Source: Clitopilus passeckerianus (lineage: Eukaryota; Basidiomycota; Agaricomycetes; Agaricales; Entolomataceae). Taken from it: 64,000 nucleotides of DNA. A program made the position numbers and the translations under genes. Shown piece by piece: positions 1 to 11,251 of this stretch. The notes under the pieces were generated by a model. The model searched no databases, was not told where the DNA came from, and saw only the letters and a list, made by a program, of their open reading frames with translations. The stretch lies in assembly GCA_944990035.1 (NCBI GenBank), contig CALYLX010000079.1:248001-312000 (forward strand). Direction: 5' to 3'. Every line of letters begins with the position of its first letter. Position 1 is the stretch's first letter.

Positions 1-1412
1 TCGCCCATTCCTGCATGTGAGCCTTGATTTGATGATGACTATCAACCGTTCGCTGACAGCCTCGCGACAGCATCGTCTACATCGCATGGTTCTACTGGTA
101 AGCCCACTTATGACAGTTGAGAGTATCTATTTGGGACTAACGGGCCGGTCTGTGAGGTTAGCAATGAGAACTTTACAAATCCCCAGATGCTCCTTTGTGC
201 GTTGCTCTATTTCACTGTTCTTCGTCTCTTGTCCTAACTTGGACACAATGCAGATCCGGTATGGGCGTTCATACTCACGCCGACTGGAGAAGTCATCGCT
301 GCTACCATCGTTCAATTATTCCTCGGAGTCAGGTACGTATACCGCCTTCTGATTCGGACGTGATCAACTCATGACCGTGGTTTCTAGGCTATATACCCTC
401 ACCCGCAATACCATCCTCTACGGTATCGTCCTCCTACTCACCTTAACAAGTTTCTCGGCTGGTCTAGCGGTCGGAGTACAGTATGTTGGCCTCTCAATTG
501 TGTCAACTTCGAGCTAACACAATGTAATGTCTGGTAGAGCTTTCCAACTAACCAAGTCAGTCAATCTCCCTCGCCCTCTCCCGTATAAGCTTAAATCATG
601 CTCATACTTGCTATTATCACATTCACCAGCCTTATGGAGGCCATCAAACTCGCAAACGCGTCTATCACTTGGCTCGTATTCCAAGCAGCTACCGATGTAG
701 TCATTTCCCGTACGCCCTCGCTCTCTACTTTTGATCACTCGCACGCACTAACATTGACGTATTTTAACAGTTAGCCTATCATATACGCTCTACACATCCC
801 GTACTGGCATCAGACAGACCGACTGGGCTCTGAACACCCTTCTACGTAAGGCTCTTCAAACTGGCATCCCTGCATCGATTTTTGCTATCTTGACTATGGC
901 GACATACGGTACGTGTGTCCAGCTCGATTTTGATGGGTTATAGGATAGCTGACCGATTTACCCTGGGTTGCAGTTCAATTCGGGACCAAAACTAGCAACT
1001 TATACGCTTGTTTCTCCCTACCTCTGGGAAGGATCTATACCATGGTGAGATTCTGGCATGTCTGTTCAGAGTACAGGGACGGTAGTGATACGGATCGATG
1101 CGTGGCAGACCATCATGGACACCCTCAACGTCCGAAAAGAGCTTCGGGAGGTCATGGCTACTCCGATGGATGCCTCACAAATCGTACGTTGTGATTCACC
1201 TCACTATATTCCTGTCGGTTAACATAGCTTTACCTCTTAAGCTAGGCGAGATGCATGGAGGTTCAAGACCGGAGCACGTTGCGTTGGATCGTATGCCCAG
1301 TGGGCCGTCTCACGAATCGGCATCGTGTAAAGACCAGAAGAATCACACCGTTTCAAGCGGGAGTGTCGTGTTTGCTAAGAGTGGTTATGATCAGGGTGCC
1401 GTCGCCGTGTAG
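1..1412 (+). CDS. DUF6534-type integral membrane protein, copy 1 (5' end outside window)
   Basis: This is a multi-exon gene running off the left edge. Spliced exons read as hydrophobic segments: NENFTNPQMLLCALLYFT near 162-216, DPVWAFILTPTGEVIAATIVQLFLGVR near 250-332, then TRNTILYGIVLLLTLTSFSAG, SITWLVFQAATDVVIS, TGIRQTDWALNTLLRKALQ and ASIFAILTMATY, ending in a hydrophilic tail with a stop at 1410-1412. The order of about seven helices and the motif near DTLNVRKELREVMATPMD match the basidiomycete DUF6534 family, whose function is unknown. Introns of 50-65 bp start with GTACGT, GTAAGG or GTGAGA. The start codon lies upstream of the window. The paralogue interrupted by the transposon (4030-12338) aligns exon by exon, which supports this model. 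Family assignment is by recognition; exact exon ends are approximate. Confidence 0.75.
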
Positions 1413-1924
1413 ACATGATTCCATGGAACGCTTAGGAAGAAGTGAAATGTTACGTTTTACTCTCTTCAACTCTTCTCGAATTGTATGAAGTGTATTGGTA
1501 TTCAAATCTTGCGTGCATGGAGGCCACAGACGCTGTGGCGTAAGTCAGTGGTCACCACCTGTGTATACTCCTCCTTAGCATATCCGCCACCTTCAGCACT
1601 ACCATTAGCCTCTGCAGTTTCTTCCGCCGCCTTAACATCTGGGCGATCTGCTTGTCACTGTTCCTAAGGGCGGCGAAGGTATCGATCTGGAAGCGGTGGG
1701 GTCATGCGTGCCAGAACCATCACTATTGTTAAACGATAGAGCATCCACTCCCGTGATACAGTGCCTCAATATGATCACAACCATTATACTTCGATCCAGA
1801 TCTCATTGAACAGTTTACAATAATGGATTATACATAAACTTTAGTGGGAAGGGAGTTTTCAACAAATGATCAGGAAGAACTGGAATTGTGGGAGGTCCAT
1901 GGGGTATAACCTTCGTAGAGAATT
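1413..1924. other. Intergenic, no gene seen
   Basis: This stretch lies between the stop of the first membrane-protein gene and a decayed minus-strand gene. I see no reading frame that looks coding and no repeat. Confidence 0.4.
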
Positions 1925-2760
1925 ATCAAAAGACCAGAAAACTGCACACAATGACCTGCTTCAAGTTAGTCAACGTATGAATCTCATCAGCAACGGTCTT
2001 GATGAGCGAAAATGATTGGTTGGACGCGGTTTTCCATGCCACGGGACAAGAGTTGCTGGCTGATGAGAACCCACCTTATCCATTCTCAAGGTAAGTCCAT
2101 GAAAAACCTATTCCGCTGATTCCATAAATGGTTGGATACTTAGTCTCTGAAAAGTGTCCTTCAATGTAATCAACCAGCTCCTGCACTACGTTGTCCATAG
2201 CAGCCTGTCTCACTGGCGGATTTCTTCAGCTCGACTGCAACAATGACGTGTTCTGATTCATGAGCAATCCCGACAACGAGAAATTCAGGCTTTGCGCCAG
2301 TGCTGGTGATCAAGGTTTGGGGGGGGGGGGGGGCTCGCCATAATCAAGGCGAAGTGGGAAGTAATAATGGAGGATTGCGTTCCGGAGCATGTAGTATCTG
2401 TTCTCGTGTTGACATGGGTTGTCTTCTAGCTCGTCAAGGCGGCTTTGGCGTAAAGTGATGATTTGCCTTGGATAGGGCATGGTGAGGTTAGAGAATTCAG
2501 GGATAGAGCATGCTATAATGCTATTGTGACGGCCCTCAAGAAGGTATAGGGGCGATAGCTCTCTTATGTCTTGTCAGGAATGCGTTGGAAATTGTGACCA
2601 ACACAGTTTTCAACATCATCGTTACAACTCTCACTCAAAAACAGCATTCTAGCACAAATCGAGCAGGGCCTAGTGTCTTCCTGGAGCTGAACGTCCAGAA
2701 AAGCATTGTAACCGTACCAAAAACCAGAGACAACAACTTTCGCAAGTACACTGAGGACTA
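1925..2760 (-). pseudogene. Decayed minus-strand gene of unknown family
   Basis: Read on the minus strand from about 2760 to 1925, a protein-like sequence appears in pieces that switch frame. The pieces include SGFWYGYNAFLDVQLQ, IRELSPLYLLEGRHNSII, RQIITLRQSRLDELED, NRYYMLRNAILHYYFPL, AKPEFLVVGIAHESEHVIVA, VQELVDYIEGHFSETKYPTI and YGISGIGFSWTYLEN. Frame changes fall near 2572, at the 15-base G run (2319-2333, a C run in the coding sense) and near 2200. The last segment, with its IYGISGIGFSW stretch, resembles a type of hypothetical protein common in basidiomycete genomes, but I cannot name the family. No start codon is clear. I infer a pseudogene; a sequencing error at the homopolymer could account for one of the shifts but not all of them. 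Confidence 0.55.
2319..2333. repeat. 15-base poly-G run
   Basis: There is an uninterrupted run of 15 G on the + strand inside the decayed minus-strand gene. It coincides with one of its frame changes, so its length may be mutable or misread. Confidence 0.9.
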
Positions 2761-3321
2761 AAGAATGATCGGCGATTTGTCAACAATATGATTTGCTCTC
2801 GGCTGAATGGGATGAGCCAGATCTGTTAGGGGATATGAAATACAGTTCTCTTGAATTGAAATCGGGATTTCGAACGGGGATCTTCGTAGTCCGATTAAAA
2901 GGATTTCGGACTTCTGGTAATCAGGCTTATTGCTCGTGCAGTGAATGTGATCGCAACCCCCGCATCGTCAAGTTTTCTGCTCACAGACATCGCAAAGCAA
3001 ATCTCGAGGACTACCTGTGGAGATACCCTGCGTATCGAAAGTTAAAGCTCGAAGGAGCGGGGGCCTAAGGACAAGATGAAATTATGGCTCATGTGGAAAG
3101 GGTTCTCAGACGCGAGGTAGTTGCCAAAGGGTTTTGGTAAGCATCGAAATCGATCGCACCTAATGGAGCTTGGTCCTTGATGGTTCTCTGCCTACTACCA
3201 GGACGAGCTTGGCTTCGTGGTGCGGTTCCTAGGTCTCCGTCCTCGTTTTGCCCCTCTCAGGGCAGATATTTCTGTTAGCAACTTCATGTCGCAAATCTCT
3301 TTCGAAGGCCGATTACCATAG
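2761..3321. other. Mostly featureless; one orphan 91-codon ORF
   Basis: A + strand reading frame at 2793-3068 encodes 91 residues with two CxC-like pairs (YCSCSECDRN). It has no recognisable domain and no supporting paralogue in the window, so I do not call it a gene. Confidence 0.3.
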
Positions 3322-3324
3322 TCA

Positions 3325-4021
3325 AAGTTAGCGATAGGTAATTGCAATTTGGACATCGCCGTCCAGTAGCTCAGGGGTCAGCCATCTTGCAAAACCGGTT
3401 ACCCACACGGCGGATACACCGTTCCAAGATTTGCATGCTTGCTTGTACTTATACCGGCTACTTCCAAGGCCTTCGTACTCTTCAGTTCCCCTGCTGAAAT
3501 CGACATCTTCGGCTAAAAATTGACTTTTGACAACCCACTTCTTCGAGCAAGTCCTCGAGAACATCCCTCTGGGCTCATTCTTCTCTCCCAGGTTAAAGCT
3601 CTGCCCGACGACGCCAGTATCTATGTCAGGGGTTGAATATGAGTGGGCCATTGGTATGTATGACTGACGTTTCTCTAACTCTGTGTTAACGATTACGCTA
3701 CAGGGACGTTGCTTATTGGCGTGTTTAGTGGGACCTTGTCTATTGGCGATTCAGATAATTTCATTAATCAATGATATTCCTTTTCAGTAAACACATTCCT
3801 TTTCGGTATATCCACCTATCAATTTGTTCGATACTATCTTTCGAGTAAGCCCCTACATCTGGAGAGGAGAAAAGAGATACCTGAGCTTTCTTTGCACCAC
3901 CAGAGTTCAACGACCCGCTTTGGATCAGGTGTGCCTCCTTGTGCTCGAAACGGCCCTCCATCTTGTTGCTAATGTGCATCGATAACAGGGTCTTTGTGGC
4001 TACTCTCTTGTTCGTCGACAT
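3325..4021 (-). CDS. Small hypothetical protein, two exons
   Basis: I do not recognise this protein. On the minus strand an ATG at 4021-4019 opens a hydrophilic frame (starting MSTNKRVATKTLLSMHIS) to a good donor near 3903. A second coding-like block, 3660-3328, reads SYIPMAHSYSTPDIDTGVVG onward and ends ELLDGDVQIAITYR with a stop at 3325-3327. Joining CAG at the end of the first block to the block after an acceptor near 3661 keeps frame and gives about 155 residues. The protein has no signal peptide or membrane segment. The start lies only about 10 bp from the 5' part of the next membrane-protein gene, so the two are divergently arranged. The intron (about 240 bp) is long for this window, so the model is tentative. 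Confidence 0.4.
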
Positions 4022-4313
4022 TTCTCATTCCTGCATGTGAGATTTGACTTCTTTCCGACACGATTTATGCTGACGGCTCTATCGCAGCATCATATACATA
4101 GCATGGTTTTATTGGTAAGCTCACATGAATTGCGATTAACCATTCGCCTAACGAGGGTTTCTAAACTAGCAACGAGAACTTCACCAATCCACAAATGCTT
4201 CTTTGTGCGTTGCTCACTCGCGACCACTTCTTTTCTCTCACATCATGTCCGGTTCACACATAGATCCTTTATGGGCATTCGTTCTTACACCGACCGCAGA
4301 GGTCGTTGCTGCA
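4022..4313 (+). pseudogene. DUF6534 membrane protein copy 2, 5' part (split by transposon)
   Basis: This segment aligns with the beginning of copy 1: the stretch after ATTCCTGCATGTGAG, the NENFTNPQMLLCALL exon, and the exon DPLWAFVLTPTAEVVAA. The reading stops abruptly at 4313, where the transposon begins, and resumes in the same frame at 11261 with TIVQLFLGL. The donor that should follow the ALL(Y/T) exon is not obvious here, although copy 1 has one, so there may be a second lesion. As it stands the gene cannot make a normal product. Confidence 0.75.
4305..4313. repeat. Target-site duplication, left (GTTGCTGCA)
   Basis: The nine bases GTTGCTGCA immediately precede the left terminal repeat. 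They recur directly after the right terminal repeat at 11252-11260. A 9-bp duplication is typical of Mutator-like elements. Confidence 0.9.
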
Positions 4314-4336
4314 GGGCTACATGATTTTTGCGTGCA
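4314..4336 (+). repeat. Left terminal inverted repeat
   Basis: The repeat begins GGGC and contains the core GATTTTTGCGTGCA. It pairs with 11229-11251 in inverse orientation, with two mismatches. Confidence 0.88.
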
Positions 4337-5075
4337 AAGAGCGTGCATGCCCGCATGGCTGCACGCTCAAACCCGCAAAAATGTCGGAGTTTGAAATGAC
4401 TTTGCGTCGAGTTCTGGAGTCAGATCGGGAGGTAACGAGGAGGTGGGGTGCGTCAAAACGTCAAATAGATTAGTAGGCCTTTGATGGCTGTAATTTAGAA
4501 TACCACATTTGTGACTCTGTCCACAGTCTTAAAATAATTGTTGGCGAAGTCGTATGAAGGGGATTGATTCTTGGAGTGACCAACCGACTATGACAGCAGT
4601 GGAGGCCGGTGCGCCTGTCATTAAGCCTTCAAACTCCCTCTACATACTTTGTTGGTCCTTTTCCACGGCTGATGAGAAAATCTAGACCATACCAGCCTAA
4701 TTGACATATCCAGAACCCTCCGAATGGCCGTTTATACCCAGCTGTCATCCCAAATCACGATTGTACAGCCACCAGAGGGACCAAGTTGATCTGCTTCATT
4801 GCCAGTCGCCCTCACGTTTACTGCGTTCATGTTTACTGCGTTCATGTTTACTGCGTTCATGTTTACTGCGTTCGATGACTCTGCTAAGGTTAACGGGCTA
4901 ACATGGCTGCCATATGGCTCTGCTTGGTGCACGCTTGGTGCACGCTTCTGCACTCATGCACGCAAAATCATGCACGCATGTGCACGCATTCACCAGAATA
5001 TGCACGCTTGACGCACGCTTGGCTTCCAAAATGCTGGCATTCATGCACGCTCGTTGAATCTTCCTGCACGCTGGT
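4320..5075. repeat. Left subterminal array of GCACGC/GCGTGC motifs
   Basis: Many copies of TGCACGCT-like motifs occur at 4328-4366 and again at 4925-5075. The same motif recurs at the right end (11118-11236). In Mutator-like and other DNA transposons such arrays are commonly transposase-binding sites; that role is inferred here. Confidence 0.7.
4816..4874 (+). repeat. 15-bp tandem repeat, four units
   Basis: The unit GTTTACTGCGTTCAT occurs at 4816, 4831 and 4846, plus a fourth incomplete copy at 4861. It lies inside the transposon, upstream of its gene. No function is evident. Confidence 0.9.
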
Positions 5076-5299
5076 ACTGTTTTGGCTATACTAGGTCTAC
5101 TCTGGAACAACTTTGATGCATGGCTTTGAACTGTATATCCGCTCTTACTCTTTTTGGTAATGTGATCGGGATGCCATTCGGTATTGCCCTTTGGTGATCG
5201 TAAAATATTCTACACCCTTTCTACGCTGTACTTATCACTTCTATAATCATTATATGTCTCTTTTAATATGATCTGGGTGAGTGACTCTGCTTATTGAGT

Positions 5300-8200
5300 T
5301 CGATCCCTCGAAGGAACTTACCAACATCTTGATCGCCAGAAAACGATCAAGAAGTTCCTGTGGTCCAAACGTCGAAGGAAATCGAAGCGGAGAGGCAATA
5401 CAGGTGCCCTGGAGTTTGTAGACGGAGATCAGGATCTTGAAGTTCATTTCCGGGTTAGCGGTGCGTCGTCCCTTTCACGTATCTGGATTGTCCTCTCACT
5501 ATTTGAAAAGGTGGGGAATTGGCAGTCGCCGGTTATTATCCAAAATCACCTCCAGAATCGTCCACCATAACGGTCCCACCAAAGAGCGCACTGAGGGCAA
5601 AATTTGACAACCAAAGAACGTCTAAATGTATGCCCTATCAATTCTATTCGGCTCTTCAGAGCTGACTCTCTGCTGACCGTTCAAGTGTCCCGGCAAGAAG
5701 CAAAAGAAGTTGTAGTCCGCGAAGCCAAATCACTCTCTAATACAACAGGAAGCTCTAACGTCACAGTCACAACCTGGGATGGATTTCCGGACGGCAAATT
5801 CAAGATTGACTTCACTCATGAAGAGGCTGAGCGGGCAGGCGGTCCAATGATACACTGGGCTACCAAGGGCGGTTCCGGATACCGAAACGCCCCAGAAACG
5901 GCTAGATTCAGCGAGTGTGGGTGGGAGAATGGCTACAAGAGAGTCAAAAGATGCTTGGGACTCATCGGATGCAAGAAGTGCACAAGGCTCACTCGGTCAG
6001 CCACCTCGGAGGCAGCTCAGCAGGCAAGACTGCTTGCCAAGTGTCCATGTAAAGGTCCTCGCTTTCATGTTGCCTGTAACGTGAAGATCACCATATGGGA
6101 ATGGGCAGGTGGATTTCATATTGAGGGATCTGGTCCCCATTCACATATGAGGCCGCCGCAACACCTCCATACAATTCCTGAAGAAGATGAAGAATTTGAC
6201 GAGCTAGTCTCGTCAAATCCAAAAGTCGGTCCCTATGGCCTAATGGTTGGAGTTCCTCAACCAGGGAAGGAGCCCAAATCCGTCAAGAACATTTCTCCAG
6301 TCTATCATAACGTCGATAGGGTTGCACGGGATCGTCGAAACTCGCGCAGGAAGCATAAGGTCGTTGACGAGCGTACATTTGTCGATGCCCTTGGTGAACT
6401 GCAACGGAAACGACCTGGCTTCGTCAAGAAATGTGTCATCAACGCCGATGTCACGGTTATTTCAGTACAATCAGACTTCATGCTCAGCCAACTCACCAAG
6501 GAAGATGTCCTTGACGATCCAGTCAATGGAACGGTGAATGACGCAGCCATGGGCTTCTGTAAGAACGCAAAAGATCTTCTTATGATCACGTCAATGTTTG
6601 CTCCGAGTCTCCAGCACTGGATCCCTGGCGTCATCTCCTACATGAATGGCGCTACTGCAGAGCATTTCAAGCATCATTTTCTCGTTCTTTTTGAAACTGT
6701 TGCAGAGGAGGTGTCGAGGCAGGGTAGGCAAGTCCGAGACGAGCTTTTTATTGGGGTTTGTTTCTTTTATGATTTCTTTATTGAATTGAGGACTAATCAT
6801 AAGCAAAGGTCATGGATTTCAGCGATGCTGAGCGGTCTGGTTTCATCCTTGCATTCAAGAGGTTCTGGAAAGATCGCCGGGATAATACACATTCAGATGA
6901 AGAACTCGAAGCGGCCGCTCAGCCTCTTCTTCGGGGATGTCAAGAACACTTCAGAGCGTCGATTACCCGTATTTGCAGACTGGGGCCAGTTGCAGCCACT
7001 GGAAAGGTAGAAGACCTCCGAACCCGGGCTCTCGGGCTATTGAAACTCAAAACAACGGAAGAGTTTCGGTCACATGCGCTGGATCTTGCTGCAGACTATC
7101 CAATGATACAAGATTGGATCTCGTGGTGGCTCAGAGAGGCTCACGCAGCTATGCTCTTCGAATCCGAGCGCAAGATGCTTCCTGCAATCTGGGACTCTAT
7201 CCCTTCGACAACAAATGCTCAGGAAGCTATGCATTTCAAGTTATACCAAGGCATTGGCAAGAAACTCGGCATTATCGAAGCCTTAGAAAGGATTGGAGAT
7301 GCGGCTGACGAAATGAAGTCCACATTTGAAGCCGAAGAAGGTACGCCTAACTGTCAGATCACTCGATATTTGAATGTCATTCTAATCGTTTTAATCATTG
7401 ATCATGCAGCGGGAATTCCAGTCCGGTATGGTACGGCAGCTTTCATTCGACGAAAGCGTACGGCAGACATTATTGGACGCACAAAGCCAAGCCGTGAACC
7501 ATCAAAAAAGCGAAAGAGAGATGATACTCAACGACCTCCTGATACTCTTGACGAGTTAGGGATGAATAAATCTCAGTCACTCCTTAAGACGGTTGGAGAT
7601 TCCAAGCAGCAGGTTCTCAACTTCCAACCGACGAAAAAGGCCGAGAAGATTCTCTGGGTCAGCTATTCTTGGAATCACAACTCGTGCTACCTGGACACCG
7701 CCCTTGAACTCATCTATTGGGCAGTGTATCGCAATGCGGAGGCGTTTACTATTGCCTTCGGAGATGCAAAGGAGGACAGTGGTCACAAGGAGCTCTATGT
7801 AGCTATGCGAGCTCGCTGGTTGCTTCAACAGAAGATGGAGCCTCAAGACTTCAATACTACTCGGGATTCTGTACGAAGTGCGCTCTACAAGAAGAAAATC
7901 ATTCCTGGGGAATTCGGTCAGCCACAGCCTGCTTGGGTGAGTCAATTCAAAGAGATACATCTTTATATATTGAGCACGAAATGATAGTCCTGGCTATGGG
8001 ATTCCTTTCATCCCCGGCTAAATCCTGGGGTGTCCAAACGTGCCTCCATATTCTTTCGTGCTACCTACCTCAATGTCCACCACTGCGCTGGTTCGCAAAT
8101 CACAAAGGGACCTCACATGGAGATTGTAGCCCCTCAGGACCGTCCGTTCTTTCGCCTGACCCGCACAGAGAATGTCCGGTTCAAGGGTAAGGTTTCCACC

Positions 8201-10925
8201 TGGTTTCAGTCAAAAATGTCACTTCCCAACGGCTATTCTCCAACAAATCGGCCTTGTTGGAGGGTCAACGCTGATGCTCAGCCTGCGTATAGCTGTTCGG
8301 GAGAGAGGGCCGATCTAGAGAACATTGTCCTCTCGATTCCGGTTGTTCTCATTCTTGAATTCAGTGAAGGCTCAGTCCGGGCCAAGCGAACATGGTCTTT
8401 TCCAAAGACACTGACACCTCTGACGACCAAGCTCACAAAACAAGACAAGATCATCTACGACTTTGTCGGTCTATCACTCTATAGCGGCCCAGGTGTGGCC
8501 CCAGGACCTACGTCTACTTCACCCGAGGAAGAAGAGGTCCCAACAGATTCGGAAGATTCTAGGTCTGTATCTGGCCCTCAAGGCGGTGTTGGTCACTTCA
8601 CGGCTCGCATTCTTGGCAAAGATGGGCGATCTGTATTTGACTACAACGACATGGACAAGGGACGAGCAGTCAGGGATATTAAGGCGACCCCACAATCACA
8701 CCTCTATTCAAAGTATCCACCACTCCCTACTCGAAACACCCGTGTCTGGTCGGCTGTATACACACTTCGAGGTGGCATTACCGCTCAAAATGAATTCTTT
8801 AGAGTTCGATCAGAGGAGCTGAAGAAGACCTTCAATATATCGGTGACGACAAATGATCTCGACGACTCACCAGGTGTACTCTATACAGGAAGTGATTTCA
8901 TACCGATGGAACCTTCTGACCACGAGTGGTTGAGTGAGAGCAGGCGTATCTCCTCTCTAAACCGGGAATACAATGCCTCACCCAACCCCCCTCCTGTGAA
9001 GTCAAATAAACGCCGCCCTCTTGCCAAAATCAAACAAGCACTCGAGGAACTCGGGCCTGAGTCAGAAGAGGAGGATGAGCCTGCCACGAAGCGTCAAAAA
9101 TTGGACATCGACATACCTTCATCAGTGTTACCCGCCCAGAATCTCATCGCTGAAGCCCTCCCTGGCGCCGCATCATCACCTCCCCTGTTGTCCTCCCCCC
9201 AAAAGACAATATCCCCGTTCCCTTTGTCCCCACTTCCCAAACCTGGCAGGCCAACTACCAATGCAGAACGGGCCAGATCACCATCGAGTTCATCCATGAC
9301 GACTGATTTGGGTGACGGGCCTGAATGGTACTGTCGGTGTGGCAAGAGGGGGCGTCGGGATCCGTCATACTGTTCAAAAGAGGAAGGCGAGGCAATCCAA
9401 TGCCAAACCTTGGATAGGGGAAGACCTGGCTGTCAGAACTGGTCGCATAAGGCATGTCAAAGCGATGGTCTTGCTGACATACCTGAGCCTAGATTCCGAT
9501 GTGACTGGTGCACTCGGAGACTTCTACCTGCAATAGAGCCGCTAGACTCTGAGATGAGCCAGACCGCTAGAAAACGACGGGATAGTTCAAGACGACAGTA
9601 AGTGAATGGAATAACTATTGCAGGCGGCGGACCACTTACCATTGAACACAGGCGGAACAAGGCCGAGATGATGCTCGGTAAGCCCCTGAAATCACGACTA
9701 CGGTATGTTTGCAATTCAGTCAATCAAATTTGAGATATCTTGACATTACATACCAGGGCTGGCATTGGCGGCCTCGTGAGACTGGAAGAGTACTGGTACC
9801 CAGTACGAATCATTCATGTACACCGCAACACGGACATGTGCACAGTCCGATGGTGGCGAGGGTGCCAATTTCACGAAAGGGTCGCCACCGCTGTTCCTGG
9901 GTCCGTCAGTGAAGTGTCACTCAATGATGTCGTTGACTGCCTCTGGGGTGATCGATATGCAAGACGGGAAATACGGGTGTGTAAACTCTTGATCAACGGG
10001 TAAACATTGGGACTTACCATGTTTTCTTTGTAGCTTGGTCAGTTCACCGATTCTGTTGCCCCAGAGAATCAGCAAGACTATCTTCTCGAACATTTTGAGC
10101 ATGCTCCTTACACAGATGACGTGAATGCAGCCCTGACGCCAGCCCTTCCTACTTTACGGCAACTTCTGGACCTCATGGTGAACAACGAAGCGCCGCTGCC
10201 AGATCAATCCCGAGTTCCAGCACTGGAATATGTCACCAATACGAAGAAAAACATTCAGTTTGAGCACGTACCATTCCCTGGAGATCTCAGCATTTTGGAA
10301 AGGGCCCGTATCAGCAATTGGTTTGAGCAGCATGTTGCCCAAGATCGCAACTTGCGGCGGAAATGGGTTACTTCAGTTCCGATGGGGCATGCGATCACAG
10401 CCTTCATTTCGTATCGGTTATTGGCGGGGAAAGGGGAAAACAAGGAGTTCTCCGCTCACCTGACCTCCGAGAGTCTGGACACGGCTTGGGAGCAGCAGGT
10501 AGCGATGACGAGTCGACAGGTGAATGGTGTCGATGTGGACTCCGAGTGCCAAGCCATACTTGAAGAGCGGATGTTCGAAGTCTCCCATTGGGCAGGAGTT
10601 GCCGGTCATTACCAGTGGGGTCTTGATGCAGGAGATCATCAAGATAACTGGGATCCATACGAGGGTAAAGCAAAGTACAATGATGGTTCACGTGAAGGAA
10701 GCGACAAGGAATTGTTGGTACGTAATTAGAAGGTAAAATTAACCTGAACGAAGCAACTAATACTCACGCCTGTCAGCTGGGACGCAATTACGTCTACCTC
10801 AACCCGCCGAGCGCAGAAGCGTCCAATACGGCACCAAGAGAAACCCAGGAGCAAGGGTCTAGGCCTCCTCGACAACGGCCCAAAGCTCGAATTATCAAGC
10901 CCAGGGTTGAACTTGAAGCCTCTTA
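5300..10925 (+). CDS. Transposase: GCM-like zinc domain, MULE DDE core, USP-like peptidase, PHD finger
   Basis: This is a multi-exon gene; the first exon is not resolved. Early exons read KKFLWSKRRRKSKRRG (ending 5460) and VAGYYPKSPPESS (from 5524). Nucleotides 5760-6150 encode a GCM-type DNA-binding region (TWDGFPDG; paired Cys in CLGLIGCKKC and CPCKG; GSGPHSHMRPP). The DDE core follows: D in CVINADVTV (about 6440), D in VMDFSDAE (about 6815, after an intron at 6760-6808), and E in TTNAQEAMH (about 7215). A cysteine-peptidase-like block has NSCYLDT (about 7680) and VGHFTARI with DYNDMD (about 8590-8660), like ubiquitin/SUMO-specific proteases. Nucleotides 9325-9510 encode a C4HC3 PHD finger (YCRCG, CQNWSHKAC, CDWC). 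The C-terminal exons (9760-10925) are well spliced but unrecognised. Stop at 10924-10926. Confidence 0.8.
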
Positions 10926-11117
10926 AAAGTATATAATTCTCGTCGATGCGGCTTCACAGCCACCTAGTAACCAAGATTTCAAAGTCGTGATATATTGTAA
11001 GAATTGTTTTGCATTTACTACACGAGGTACTATACATTGGGGATGTTCTACATCTGAATTGAAGAGTATTGAACGCAAATAAATTATAAAACTTAATGTA
11101 TCAGCTTGACGACTGGA

Positions 11118-11236
11118 TTGCTGCACGCCTATACCTTGTTGATGCACGCTCACAATGTTCTGATGCAAGCGTGCACGCGCGAGTTGCCGTCAGTCTGCAC
11201 GCTCACAATATACTATGCACGCTGGTGATGCACGCA
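11118..11236. repeat. Right subterminal GCACGC array
   Basis: There are at least seven GCACGC or GCGTGC hexamers within about 120 bp, directly inside the right terminal repeat. They mirror the array at the left end. Confidence 0.75.
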
Positions 11237-11251
11237 AAAATCACGTCGCCC
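11229..11251 (-). repeat. Right terminal inverted repeat
   Basis: The reverse complement begins GGGCGACGTGATTTTTGCGT and matches the left terminus except at two bases. Confidence 0.88.

Larger units (their letters stand above)
4314..11251 (+). mobile_element. Complete GCM-type Mutator-like DNA transposon, 6,938 bp
   Basis: The element is bounded by 23-bp terminal inverted repeats (4314-4336 and 11229-11251) that match at 21 of 23 positions, and by a perfect 9-bp direct duplication. It carries one large multi-exon gene on the + strand (about 5300-10925). Both ends carry subterminal arrays of GCACGC/GCGTGC. Removing the element plus one copy of the duplication restores the reading frame of a DUF6534 gene, which fixes both boundaries. 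The catalytic D, D and E positions can be read in the product, and the frame looks open apart from introns, so the insertion seems recent and possibly active. Classification rests on the GCM zinc domain, the DDE spacing and the 9-bp duplication; the WRKY-GCM1 link to MULE transposases is established knowledge. Confidence 0.88.

Noticed and set aside
4816..4874. CRISPR-like array
   Set aside because: The 15-bp units are directly adjacent with no spacers, and the genome is eukaryotic.
4314..11251. KDZ-type (Kyakuja/Dileera/Zisupton) transposon
   Set aside because: A large fungal transposon with extra domains suggested KDZ, but the GCM-type zinc domain, the VMDFSDAE and TTNAQEAMH boxes and a 9-bp duplication fit a Mutator-like element better.
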